A stretch of 64,000 nucleotides of DNA from Planococcus sp. MB-3u-03 (GTDB lineage: Bacteria; Bacillota; Bacilli; Bacillales_A; Planococcaceae). Shown here piece by piece: positions 45,442 to 54,240 of this stretch. The notes beneath the pieces were generated by a model. That model saw nothing but the letters and a program-made list of their open reading frames with translations, was not told where the DNA came from and did no database searches. The stretch covers positions 1,779,501 through 1,843,500 of the forward strand of contig NZ_CP025135.1 in the NCBI RefSeq assembly GCF_002833405.1. Reading direction: 5' to 3'. Position 1 is the first letter of the stretch; each line of letters opens with the position of its first letter. A program made the translations under genes and the position numbers.

Positions 45442-47022
45442 TCACACCTCCACGCCATTTTTCTCGTACATGACTTCGCCTGCGACGACTGTCATTTCCA
45501 CTTCAGCGTCTAGCAATTGCTCCTCAGGCCCTTCGAACAAATCACGGTCAAACACGGTGAAATCCGCATCGAAGCCTTCTTTGATCAAGCCGCGGCGATG
45601 CTCCATAGAAATCGCTTGTGCACTGCCGTACGTATACAAGCGGATCGCTTCGAAGCGGCTGAGTTTTTGTTCCGGCAAATATCCTTCATGCGTCTCTTCA
45701 GGCTTTCTGCGTGTAACAGCCGCAAATAAACCTTGGCGCGGGTCGACTTCTTCAATCGGCGCATCGGATCCGCCTGCGCAGATGATGCCCTCATCCAATA
45801 GCGTCTTCCAAGCATACGATAACGCGAGGCGGTCTTCGCCGAGACGCTCCACTACCCACGGAAAATCTGAAGGCACAAAACTTGGCTGTAGATCAAGCGC
45901 CACATCAAGGCGCTTCAAGCGTTCAAGCAAGTCTTCTCTCAGCACCATCGCGTGGATGAGGCGGTCCCTCTTGCCTTCAGGCGTTGGGTGGGCTTCGATC
46001 GCATCGAGCGCTTTTTCCATCGCGAAATCCCCGATGACGTGGATAGCGACCGCTTCCCCGTGTTTTCTCGCGACCGACACCAGGCGTTTCAGTTCTTCAT
46101 CGGAATGAATCGCCACGCCGCTAGTCGATGGGTCGTCTGTATAAGGGCGGCTAAGCAGTGCCGTTCTGCCTCCGATCGAACCGTCAGCGAATAATTTCAT
46201 CGGGCCTGGATCGATAAACGGTTCTAAGTAGTCGGCGTTCTCCATCATCTCCTCAAAAGCGATATGGGCGCGCAGCAAATGGGCACGGAATTTCGTTTCC
46301 TTGCCGATTACGTTTCGGAAAGCTTGCAGCGGCCGTGAGTAATGACCGTAATACCCCATATCTTCTGTATGGCCTCCCGTTAGCCCGAGCTTGAGCAAAT
46401 CGTCGACCGAGGTTTTCAGCGCTTTCGTCAAATAGTCGACGCTCACTTCCGGCACGACTCCTGCGACGAGATCCTGGGCTGCATCGAGCAAATACCCTGT
46501 TGGTTCGCCGTTTGTATCACGCACGATGACGCCGCCTTCTGGATCTTCGGTTTCTTTTGTGATCCCTGCCAGTTCAAGCGCGCGCGAATTGGCGAGCACC
46601 GCATGGCGGCACACGCGTTTTAACATCATCGGCGATTCGCAGATGGCATCCAGTTCGCTGCGGTGGAAAATTTTCCGGTCCGGGAAATTGTTTTCATTCC
46701 AACCTTCTCCGATAAACCATTCATCCCCGGAATGCCCTTCTGTCGAGCGGATCAATTGCTGTTTCATCTCATCTGAACTGTCGATCTTCGATAAATCGAC
46801 ACGCATCAACTTTTCTCCGTGCTGGATCAGGTGCAGGTGGCTGTCAACAAGCCCCGGATACATCGTACGGCCGGCTAAATCGATTTCCTTATCGGCTAGT
46901 TGACGCAATTCTTCGTAAGACCCTGTTTTTTCTATGTGGTCGTCAGAGACCAGCACCGCTTCTACGGTCTCGCCTTCTGTTGCCATTGTATAAATCTGTC
47001 CCCCGTAAATAAGCACCTTCAT
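45442..47022 (-). CDS. Amidohydrolase (YtcJ-like, amidohydrolase 3)
   Basis: A 526-residue metal-dependent hydrolase with the N-terminal metal motif DSHLHL, GGHTEDMGYYGH, KLFADGSIGGRTALL, IHVIGDFAMEKAL and the final metal Asp in AGGSDAPIEEVDP. Exoenzyme regulatory/YtcJ-type proteins act on amides of unknown nature in the cytoplasm. AAAAGGAG before the ATG at 47022. First gene of a three-gene operon with the SDR and the 55-residue protein. Confidence 0.9.
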   Translation of the reverse strand: MKVLIYGGQIYTMATEGETVEAVLVSDDHIEKTGSYEELRQLADKEIDLAGRTMYPGLVDSHLHLIQHGEKLMRVDLSKIDSSDEMKQQLIRSTEGHSGDEWFIGEGWNENNFPDRKIFHRSELDAICESPMMLKRVCRHAVLANSRALELAGITKETEDPEGGVIVRDTNGEPTGYLLDAAQDLVAGVVPEVSVDYLTKALKTSVDDLLKLGLTGGHTEDMGYYGHYSRPLQAFRNVIGKETKFRAHLLRAHIAFEEMMENADYLEPFIDPGPMKLFADGSIGGRTALLSRPYTDDPSTSGVAIHSDEELKRLVSVARKHGEAVAIHVIGDFAMEKALDAIEAHPTPEGKRDRLIHAMVLREDLLERLKRLDVALDLQPSFVPSDFPWVVERLGEDRLALSYAWKTLLDEGIICAGGSDAPIEEVDPRQGLFAAVTRRKPEETHEGYLPEQKLSRFEAIRLYTYGSAQAISMEHRRGLIKEGFDADFTVFDRDLFEGPEEQLLDAEVEMTVVAGEVMYEKNGVEV

Positions 47023-47188
47023 CTAAAACCACTCCTTTTCTCTTTGTTCATCATAAATATATTTTTCAGTGCATTCAATAAGTTTGGCTGGAAACGGCTA
47101 AATTTTTCTGCGCCCGCCCGCAGATACAAGCTTCCCCATTTATGATATACTATGCACAACTTTAGAAAGCTGAGGTGAGCTCCCGGAC

Positions 47189-48500
47189 ATGGGGGACGAA
47201 TTGGACAGTATATTTTATCTTTATATCGCAACCGCAAGTATTCTTTTATTTTTTACCGCTTTTTTTGTAGGAGCGGAATTCTCCATCATCCGGGTGCGCT
47301 TACCGCGCATCGAACAAGCCTTATCGGAAGGGCGTAAAAATGCCAATTGGCTGGAAAAAATCAGCAATAATCTGGATTATTATTTATCCGTTTCGCGCTT
47401 TGGCATCGCCGTCACGGCAATCGGTCTTGGCTGGCTGTCAAAAAATATTGCCGAGCTGCCTTCTGTCCGAGCATTGGCAGAAAATGCCGGACCGAATGCA
47501 GCAGGGCCGATCGCTTATATCACCGTGCTCGTGCTGGTCTTTTTCATCCGCGCCATTATCGGGGAACTGGCACCGAAAGCTTTAGCTGCCCAATACGCAG
47601 AACGTGCGGCCTTCCGCCTCGCCCCTGCGCTGAGTCTTGCCGGCAGTATATTCGCACCCGTACTTTGGTTGCTTAATGCAGCGGCACGGCTCCTATTGCG
47701 GCCGCTCGGCATCCGTACATTGCAGCCGGAATACGGCCATTCCGAAGAAGACTTGAAGCATTTGATGCATGAAAGTTACCAGAGCGGCGAGATCAACCAG
47801 AATGAATTGGCATATATGCAAAACATCTTTTCGTTTGATGAACGGCTGGCGAAAGACATCATGCTGCCGAGAACGCAAATGATTACCATTTCACTGGAAA
47901 TGAATCACGATGAATTAATGGAAATAATCGAAGAACATCAATATACACGCTACCCCGTAACCGAAGACGGCGATAAAGACGCCATCATCGGCTTTGTCAA
48001 TATCAAGGAATTGTTGACGAGTTACACGACGGCGGGGATCTGTCGAAAAGCTTGACGATCCATGACTTGCCGTTCGTCCATGACCAGGCGCCGATCCAGG
48101 ATGTGCTGCTGCGTATGCAAAGCCAGCACGTCCATATGGCGATCGTCGTCGATGAATACGGCGGGACGGCCGGCGTCATTACAATGGAAGACATCCTTGA
48201 AGAAATTGTCGGTGAAATCCGTGATGAATTCGACCACGATGAAACCGATGATATCAAACGGGTGGATCATCATAATTTCCTTGTCAACGGCCGGGTGCTG
48301 CTATCAGAACTCGAAGCCCGCTTCCCGATCGAATTCGAGGAAAGCGAAGACATCGACACTGTCGGGGCTGGGTGCAGATGATGGACACGGATATCGCAGA
48401 AGGCGGCGTCATCGACTTGACCGACTTCCGCTTTATCGTCCGCGAAATGGAGAACCACCAAATCATCACTGTCCAATTGAACAAGAAAAACAAATCATAG
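47189..48500 (+). pseudogene. CNNM/CorC (HlyC) family membrane protein, two frameshifts as read
   Basis: About 437 residues: an N-terminal DUF21 membrane domain (FFTAFFVGAEFSIIRVRLPRI, AIGLGWLSKNIAELP, IIGELAPKALA), a CBS pair ([31 protein letters not shown]) and a C-terminal CorC_HlyC domain (NFLVNGRVLLSELEARF, then DIAEGGVIDLTDFRF). Breaks lie near 48040 and 48365. Members transport or regulate Mg2+/Co2+ at the membrane. The start is uncertain between ATG 47189 and a TTG at 47204. Confidence 0.88.
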
Positions 48501-48505
48501 AAAAA

Positions 48506-48536
48506 CGGCATTGCTAATGTAGCAATGCCGTTTTTT
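48506..48536 (+). terminator. Terminator of the CNNM gene; left member of a duplicated pair
   Basis: CGGCATTGCT pairs with AGCAATGCCG around AATGT, then T6. The inner 23 bases recur, same orientation, at 48780-48802. Confidence 0.87.
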
Positions 48537-48537
48537 A

Positions 48538-48775
48538 GTTCTCGAGACAGTTAAGAAGTCGTATTTTCCGAAGCTTATCGCTCGCTTTCCGTGGGCTCGC
48601 GCCCAAGCCTCCTCAGCCGCTGCGCGTCTTGCGGGGTCTTGGTCGTCTCGCTGATCCACTGGAGTCGAGCGAACACATCTCCAAATACTTGGATAGAACA
48701 TTGACTTTTGAATGCGGAATAAGCGGTCTCCTTTTTCATTCATAACAGATCACAGACTTCTTTAACATTCTGAAG
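48538..48775 (-). repeat. Dispersed palindromic repeat, copy C (about 238 bp)
   Basis: Same element as 2866-3105, in the opposite orientation. The core is 48562-48687 on the minus strand, opening TATTTGGAGATG and closing GCTTCGGAAAATA; outer arms AAAGAAGTC and GACTTCTTAAC are also shared with copy A. It lies between the convergent CNNM and sulfurtransferase genes, flanked by two terminators sharing a 23-bp palindrome-like core. Confidence 0.8.
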
Positions 48776-48806
48776 AAAAGGCATTGCTAATGTAGCAATG
48801 CCTTAT
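48776..48806 (-). terminator. Terminator of the sulfurtransferase gene; right member of a duplicated pair
   Basis: GGCATTGCT with AGCAATGCC around AATGT, followed on the minus strand by a T-rich run. Direct repeat of 48506-48530 except for the last base pair. Confidence 0.8.
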
Positions 48807-48812
48807 TTTCAT

Positions 48813-49745
48813 TTACTTTTTATCTTCTAAAAGTGATTTCTCGTATTCGAATTTCTTCATCAGCATCTCGCCGGTGTAGCCTTCTTCGATCAATTTCGCC
48901 AGTACCGCTTTCGTCTGGTCATCAGCCGCTTCCGGATGCTCATCGCGGTCGATTTCGACAACACTGTCCTCATCGGAGATCCAGTCGGAATAGCTGCCGA
49001 CATACAATTTCAAGCCTTCGTATTGTTTTTCGGCAAGCATGGCATACAGCGCAGCCGCCGTTACGCCGCTGCCGCAATATACGACAGCTGGTTCTTTTGG
49101 CTGCAGCAATCCGCCGAACTCTTCATCGGTGCGGAATGCACCATTCGACACCAGTTGCGACCAATCGTAATTGCGTGCACCCGGGATGCGCCCGGCGACG
49201 GCGTCGATCGGTTCGTTGATGCCGGCATAGCGTTCCGCAGTACGGGCATCGATCAAGACGCCCAATTCTTTGCCGTCGACGATTTGCTGGACGTCTTTAC
49301 GCGTCGCAAGCAATCCATCGTCAAACTCCGGCGTAATGGTTGAAGCTGAATAGGATGTAGACTCTGTCGAAGTGGCAATGCCTTGCTGCTTCAGTTCGTC
49401 AAAACCGACACGGCTGATAAAAGCGTGTTCGAATCCGGCATAAGAAAGCAACCACCATGCTCGTGCGGCATAAGGAGAACCGCCCTGGTCATAGACGACG
49501 ATCGAATCCGTCAATTCCAAACCTGCTGCTTGGAACAATTGCGTCAGCTGTTCTTTGCTCGGCATCGGGTGGCGGCCGTTTTCAGACGCCATATCGGATA
49601 AATCGTTCTCCAAGTCCCAATGGATCGCCCCTGCCACATGTTCCGCCGCAAAGCGTTCGCTTCCCCATGCGGAATCCTTTAAGTCAAAGCGTGCATCGAT
49701 CCAACGGTAATTCTCTGTATCTATCGTTTCAATAAAAACAGTCAT
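48813..49745 (-). CDS. Two-domain rhodanese-type sulfurtransferase
   Basis: A 310-residue protein of two rhodanese domains. The C-terminal domain has the catalytic cysteine loop CGSGVTA in VVYCGSGVTAAAL, as in 3-mercaptopyruvate or thiosulfate sulfurtransferases; the N-terminal domain (VVYDQGGSPYAARAWW) lacks the cysteine, as usual. It moves sulfane sulfur to cyanide or thiols. Starts one base after the dynamin gene stop, so probably translated from the same mRNA. Confidence 0.9.
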   Translation of the reverse strand: MTVFIETIDTENYRWIDARFDLKDSAWGSERFAAEHVAGAIHWDLENDLSDMASENGRHPMPSKEQLTQLFQAAGLELTDSIVVYDQGGSPYAARAWWLLSYAGFEHAFISRVGFDELKQQGIATSTESTSYSASTITPEFDDGLLATRKDVQQIVDGKELGVLIDARTAERYAGINEPIDAVAGRIPGARNYDWSQLVSNGAFRTDEEFGGLLQPKEPAVVYCGSGVTAAALYAMLAEKQYEGLKLYVGSYSDWISDEDSVVEIDRDEHPEAADDQTKAVLAKLIEEGYTGEMLMKKFEYEKSLLEDKK

Positions 49746-49746
49746 A

Positions 49747-52700
49747 TTATCCCCTGCCTTCCATCAATTTTTCGTGCAATTTCTTCCATTGCGCCAAAAT
49801 TTCGCTTTGCTGCAACAAGCTGCGCTCGGATTCGATCTGTTCAATCGCCTGGCGCAACAGATGCTGACGGAGCCCTTCCGCTTCCTGTTCGATCCAGAAT
49901 TCCGCCCATTCGGTCAACGCAGCTTTTTCCTGTTCCAAGTAACGGCTTGCATCCGGTTCCATCATTCCCTGCAGTGCATCGCGCATCGCTTCTTTTTCGT
50001 TTTTCTCAAAAAAGCTCTTGTTGTTTTTATAATACGATTTAGCTGGGGAATAATCAGCATCCCCAAACGGCTGGCCTGCTTCGATCAACTGGGCTTCTTT
50101 CACTTCATATGGAAGGAACGAAAACTCCGAATTCCAGTCCTTCAGTTTAACGGCATCGTCTTTAAAGCGTTCCGTCAATTTCTTTTCGACAAATCGTGCA
50201 AGCCTCAGATTGGTCACTCTCATCTCCTGCTGGAAATCAAAAGCCGTCATTTCCTGCAAATCGCGCATTGCCGTATCAAGCGCTTGCTTCGAGGATTCCC
50301 TTGCGAATAGCGAAGGATTGAATGCTTCCTTGAAGAAATCGTTGAAGCGGTAAAATACGCGCTGTTTCACATAATACAGCAATTCACCGAGTTCTTGGTT
50401 CGCTTCTTGTTCCAATACCGGTGCCATTGTTTCGCTATAGCGTTTACGTACTTTCTGTTCCAATTGCTTTAATTCTTCCAAGCGCTCGTCTTTGCGTTCC
50501 AGGTTCTTTTCGGTCGACTGAATAAAATTGCGGAAACGGTCCACTGTCTTCTGTTCTTCTTCCGACAATGACTGGACCGCCATCCCTTTCAGCTCTTCTT
50601 TCAGGAAATGCTGGAAGTTTTCTTCGAACTCCGGCATGCCGGAAATGTCGCGCTCTTTTAAGGCTTGCAGGCTTGAAACGCCGAACAGGCGCGGGAAGCG
50701 GATGCCGAAGCGCTGCAATTCGTTGCCGACATAGTCGATGACTGCCTGTTTTTCCTCTTCGTTATTCGCCAAATCGATGGCATTGACGACAAAGAACATT
50801 TTGTCCATTTCGAAAGCGTCTTTCACGCGGCCAAGCTGAATCAAAAATTCGCGGTCCGCACGGGCAAAGGCGTGGTTGTAATATGTGATGAACAACACAG
50901 CATCAGCATTACGGATATATTCGAATGCGACATTCGTATGACGCGCATTGATCGAATCCGCACCTGGCGTGTCCACTAGGGTAACACCGTTTCTTGTCAG
51001 CTCGCAATCGAAATAAAAGTCGATTTCCTCGACAAAACAACTGCGTTCTTCCTTAGCAACATACAAGCTGAATTCTTCGCGGTTTACGCGCAAGGTTTCG
51101 CCAAGATGTCCGGAAAAGGCTTCATAGCCGCCTTTAAAGGCCAGCAGGAACGATTTGTGGATTTGCTGCTCGGTCGTTGCATCGTCTGGCAGCGCATCGG
51201 TTTTCGCATAGGCTTGTTCCAATGTCTCCACTTTCACACCGAACACGGCAAATGAGTTTTTAACATCTTCGGTCATCGCCGAAACGGTTTTCAAGCGCAC
51301 ATCAGCGGTTTCATGCGGATGTGCGTCGGTCACCGGGCGGATGCGGTTGATGGTCGCAGTCGTCGGGTTCGGGGATACCGGCAGCACCGTCTCGCCCATC
51401 AAGGCATTCGAAAACGAGGATTTCCCGGCACTGAACGCACCAAATAAGGCGATGGTAAATTCCTGGCCTTCCAAACGCTTCGCTTTGCGTTTTAAATAAG
51501 CTACCGTTTCCGAGAATCCTCGCACCGGCTCCAAAATATCGGCAGTTGTCTTCACGCGCGACAGTACTTGCTGTTCATCAAAAGATGCCAGTTCGTGTGT
51601 CGGGGCACTTTCGCCATCGTCCCATTGCTGCTGTTCTTCCTCTTCGAGCATCGATGGCGTGAATTCTACCATGTCTTCAGCTGTCAAATGAAACGCATCT
51701 TGCCATCCGGCCACTTGTTTTTCTGCCGCATCCATCTGTTTTGGCAAAATGGCAGTGAAGGATTTTTTCACTTTATCGATCGCTTCGTCCATTTCCTCGA
51801 GCGTGCGGAGCGCAAGCACCTTTTGTTCAAGCGACTCGGATTTCATGTCGATCTCTGTTCCCGCATCGTCTGGAAGCCCTTCGAAGCCTTCTTGCTGGCG
51901 GGCTTTCCATGGATCGGTTTCCTGTATGAGCCAGCGCTGCACTTGAGCGGTCAGGCTCTTGCTGACATTGAGCACTGTATCCGCAGTCATCGTAGCCGTT
52001 TCTGGAACATTCTCCTCGACAACTTCAAACGGCAAGTCAAATTTCATTTTGTCGATTTCAAGCGACTCGGTATCTGTCAATAAGCCCGCTTCTCGCAGCG
52101 ATGTTTTCATCAACTTTTTCAAATGGCCGGACATTTGTGAGTCGATCGTTTTCGACAACTTGTCTTGAAGGTCTTTTTTGCGGTTTTCCCGCTCTTCTTC
52201 GGTTTTCTTGCCGCTGAACAACAAGCCCACTTTGAATCCTGGTTGACGGGCTTCTATATAAGCACTGAGCGCATCCCTCACTTCATACGGCATGATATTG
52301 GCGTTTTCAAGCAGCTCTTTGCGCTTTTTCTCGAAATTCGATCGCCAATTGTCGTAATCCTGGACAGAACTACGGCGCTTGATCAGTTCGTGTTCTTTTT
52401 TCAGGTCTTCGCGTGCAGCCCATTCTTCCTCTGACAACACATTTGCGAAGGCTTCGAGCCGCTCCGCTTTTTCATCTTCCAAAAAGCCGATGTGCTCATC
52501 TTTTAATTGACGAAGTGCAGACGCCGATGCTTCGCCGAGATGCCCTTGCCAATTGTCCATAACTGAGGAAACGAGCTGTTTCACTTCTGGAAATTCATTG
52601 CCCGGGAAGTCATGGACTTTCAATGAAGTGAAAAAGATGCCTTTCGGTTCAACGCCCCAAGCGGCAAAACTATCCGCAACCGATTGCTGGAATTCCGCGA

Positions 52701-53328
52701 ACGACATCTCGCTTTCCTGATGCTTATCGATCTGGTTGACGATCAAATAAAGATCCGTGTATTTCTGCAATTCCTTTGTGAAATTGAAATTGAGTTCGGA
52801 TTGCACATGGTTGTAATCCATCACGTAAAACACCATGTCGGCCACGTGCAAAGCCGATTCAGTCGACATTCTGTGGGCATCATCCGTTGAGTCAACGCCT
52901 GGCGTGTCCATGACGGTGATCCCTTCAGGCAACACAGAAGTCGAATGCCCGATGTCGATTTGCGTGACGTCCCCGCTCTTACAGAAATCCTTCACTGCCT
53001 GGAAATCATAGTTTTCAGGGAAATACACGGGACGGTCTCCCCTGCGGTTGACGATGGCATAGTCTTTTTCTGCCTTATGGACATTGACGATGTTCGCGCT
53101 TGTCGGGATCGGGCTCGATGGCAATAATGTCTCGCCCGTCAAAGCGTTGATCATGGACGATTTTCCGGAGGAGAAATGGCCGGCAAACCCGATGATGAAT
53201 TGGTCTTTTAAGATTTTGCGCGCAAATAATTCCGCTTTTTCTTCACGTTCCGTATCTTCATTGTCTTTGAAAATCCGGTAAAGATGCGCTGTTTCGATTA
53301 ATTCCTGTTTATGGTCTGTCGCTGTCAT
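49747..53328 (-). CDS. dynA: Tandem dynamin-like GTPase DynA
   Basis: A 1193-residue bacterial dynamin made of two fused dynamin units. Each has its own GTPase: P-loops GHFSSGKSSMINAL and GAFSAGKSSFSNAL, switch DTPGVDS and DTPGADS, and specificity motifs NQID and NAID. Long coiled-coil helices lie between. DynA (YpbR in B. subtilis) tethers and fuses membranes and protects against membrane damage and phage. ATG at 53328 (MTATDHKQ) follows AAGGAGATATACAT, an exceptionally good RBS. Stop is one base before the sulfurtransferase start. Confidence 0.94.
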   Translation of the reverse strand: MTATDHKQELIETAHLYRIFKDNEDTEREEKAELFARKILKDQFIIGFAGHFSSGKSSMINALTGETLLPSSPIPTSANIVNVHKAEKDYAIVNRRGDRPVYFPENYDFQAVKDFCKSGDVTQIDIGHSTSVLPEGITVMDTPGVDSTDDAHRMSTESALHVADMVFYVMDYNHVQSELNFNFTKELQKYTDLYLIVNQIDKHQESEMSFAEFQQSVADSFAAWGVEPKGIFFTSLKVHDFPGNEFPEVKQLVSSVMDNWQGHLGEASASALRQLKDEHIGFLEDEKAERLEAFANVLSEEEWAAREDLKKEHELIKRRSSVQDYDNWRSNFEKKRKELLENANIMPYEVRDALSAYIEARQPGFKVGLLFSGKKTEEERENRKKDLQDKLSKTIDSQMSGHLKKLMKTSLREAGLLTDTESLEIDKMKFDLPFEVVEENVPETATMTADTVLNVSKSLTAQVQRWLIQETDPWKARQQEGFEGLPDDAGTEIDMKSESLEQKVLALRTLEEMDEAIDKVKKSFTAILPKQMDAAEKQVAGWQDAFHLTAEDMVEFTPSMLEEEEQQQWDDGESAPTHELASFDEQQVLSRVKTTADILEPVRGFSETVAYLKRKAKRLEGQEFTIALFGAFSAGKSSFSNALMGETVLPVSPNPTTATINRIRPVTDAHPHETADVRLKTVSAMTEDVKNSFAVFGVKVETLEQAYAKTDALPDDATTEQQIHKSFLLAFKGGYEAFSGHLGETLRVNREEFSLYVAKEERSCFVEEIDFYFDCELTRNGVTLVDTPGADSINARHTNVAFEYIRNADAVLFITYYNHAFARADREFLIQLGRVKDAFEMDKMFFVVNAIDLANNEEEKQAVIDYVGNELQRFGIRFPRLFGVSSLQALKERDISGMPEFEENFQHFLKEELKGMAVQSLSEEEQKTVDRFRNFIQSTEKNLERKDERLEELKQLEQKVRKRYSETMAPVLEQEANQELGELLYYVKQRVFYRFNDFFKEAFNPSLFARESSKQALDTAMRDLQEMTAFDFQQEMRVTNLRLARFVEKKLTERFKDDAVKLKDWNSEFSFLPYEVKEAQLIEAGQPFGDADYSPAKSYYKNNKSFFEKNEKEAMRDALQGMMEPDASRYLEQEKAALTEWAEFWIEQEAEGLRQHLLRQAIEQIESERSLLQQSEILAQWKKLHEKLMEGRG

Positions 53329-53385
53329 ATGTATATCTCCTTCACCGTTACTTCTATTCATCATATCATTTTTTCCAGCAGAACG

Positions 53386-53420
53386 AAAAACATCCTTCCA
53401 TTACTGGAAGGATGTTTCTT
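53386..53420 (-). terminator. Terminator of the SDR gene at 53420
   Basis: AACATCCTTCCA pairs with TGGAAGGATGTT around TTAC, with a T run on the minus strand. It separates this gene from dynA. Confidence 0.82.
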
Positions 53421-54178
53421 CATGAAAATCCGTGGATCGACATGCCACCGTCAATGAACAAAGTCTGCCCGGTAATATAGCCCGCTGCATCCGATGCAAG
53501 GAACACGACAGGAGATGCGACTTCCGGCAACTCGCCGACGCGTTTCAGCGGTGTCACTGCAAGGATCGAATCCAGGTATTCCTGATCCGACAGCAAATTC
53601 TCCGTAAGCGGCGTACGGAAATACCAAGGGCCGATTGCATTGACGCGGATGCCCCGCTCGCCCCATTCCATCGCCATCACTTTCGTCATTTGAATAATTG
53701 CTGCTTTAGAAGCCGCATAGACGACGCCTGTTTTCAACGCCCGGTCACCGCCGACAGAACTGACGTTGATGATCGAAGCTCCTTTAGTCATGTGTTTCGC
53801 CGCCTCCTGCGAAAACATGAATACGCTTTGTGCGTTGGTATCCATGATTTTGTGCCATTCGCTGTCGGTCGCATCATCCAGTTTCGAACGGATATTCATC
53901 CCTGCATTATTGACCAGGATGTCGACGCTGCCGAACCGTTCATTCGCCTTTTCGACTGCCTGTTGAATATCGTTTCGGTCGGTCACATCTGCAACTGCAT
54001 AGGATGTGCGGTCGCCATCCATTTCCTGCAACACTTGCTCGAGGTCGCTTTCGGTCCGTGCGACCAGCAGGACATTCGCCCCTGCTTCACCGAGTGCTAA
54101 TGCAATCGCACGCCCGATGCCTTTTCCGGCTCCGGTAACGATTGCGGTCTTGCCTTCTAAACGAAAAGATGCCAACAC
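53420..54178 (-). CDS. Short-chain dehydrogenase/reductase
   Basis: A 252-residue classical SDR: TGAGKGIGRAIA, VNNAGMNIRSK, INVSSVGG and catalytic YAASKAA. C-terminus ends FIDGGMSIHGFS. It resembles gluconate 5-dehydrogenase and related sugar or 3-oxoacyl reductases; the exact substrate is open. The GTG at 54178 is placed after AAGGGGG. Own terminator. Confidence 0.87.
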   Translation of the reverse strand: MLASFRLEGKTAIVTGAGKGIGRAIALALGEAGANVLLVARTESDLEQVLQEMDGDRTSYAVADVTDRNDIQQAVEKANERFGSVDILVNNAGMNIRSKLDDATDSEWHKIMDTNAQSVFMFSQEAAKHMTKGASIINVSSVGGDRALKTGVVYAASKAAIIQMTKVMAMEWGERGIRVNAIGPWYFRTPLTENLLSDQEYLDSILAVTPLKRVGELPEVASPVVFLASDAAGYITGQTLFIDGGMSIHGFS

Positions 54179-54240
54179 AAGTAAATCCCCCTTTTAGTCA
54201 TTTGCTATTCATTTTTTTACCAAGCATGACGCTTTTCACT

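Noticed and set aside
48495..48743. 82-residue minus-strand frame over repeat copy C
   Set aside because: Covers terminator and repeat, with no homology to any family I know.
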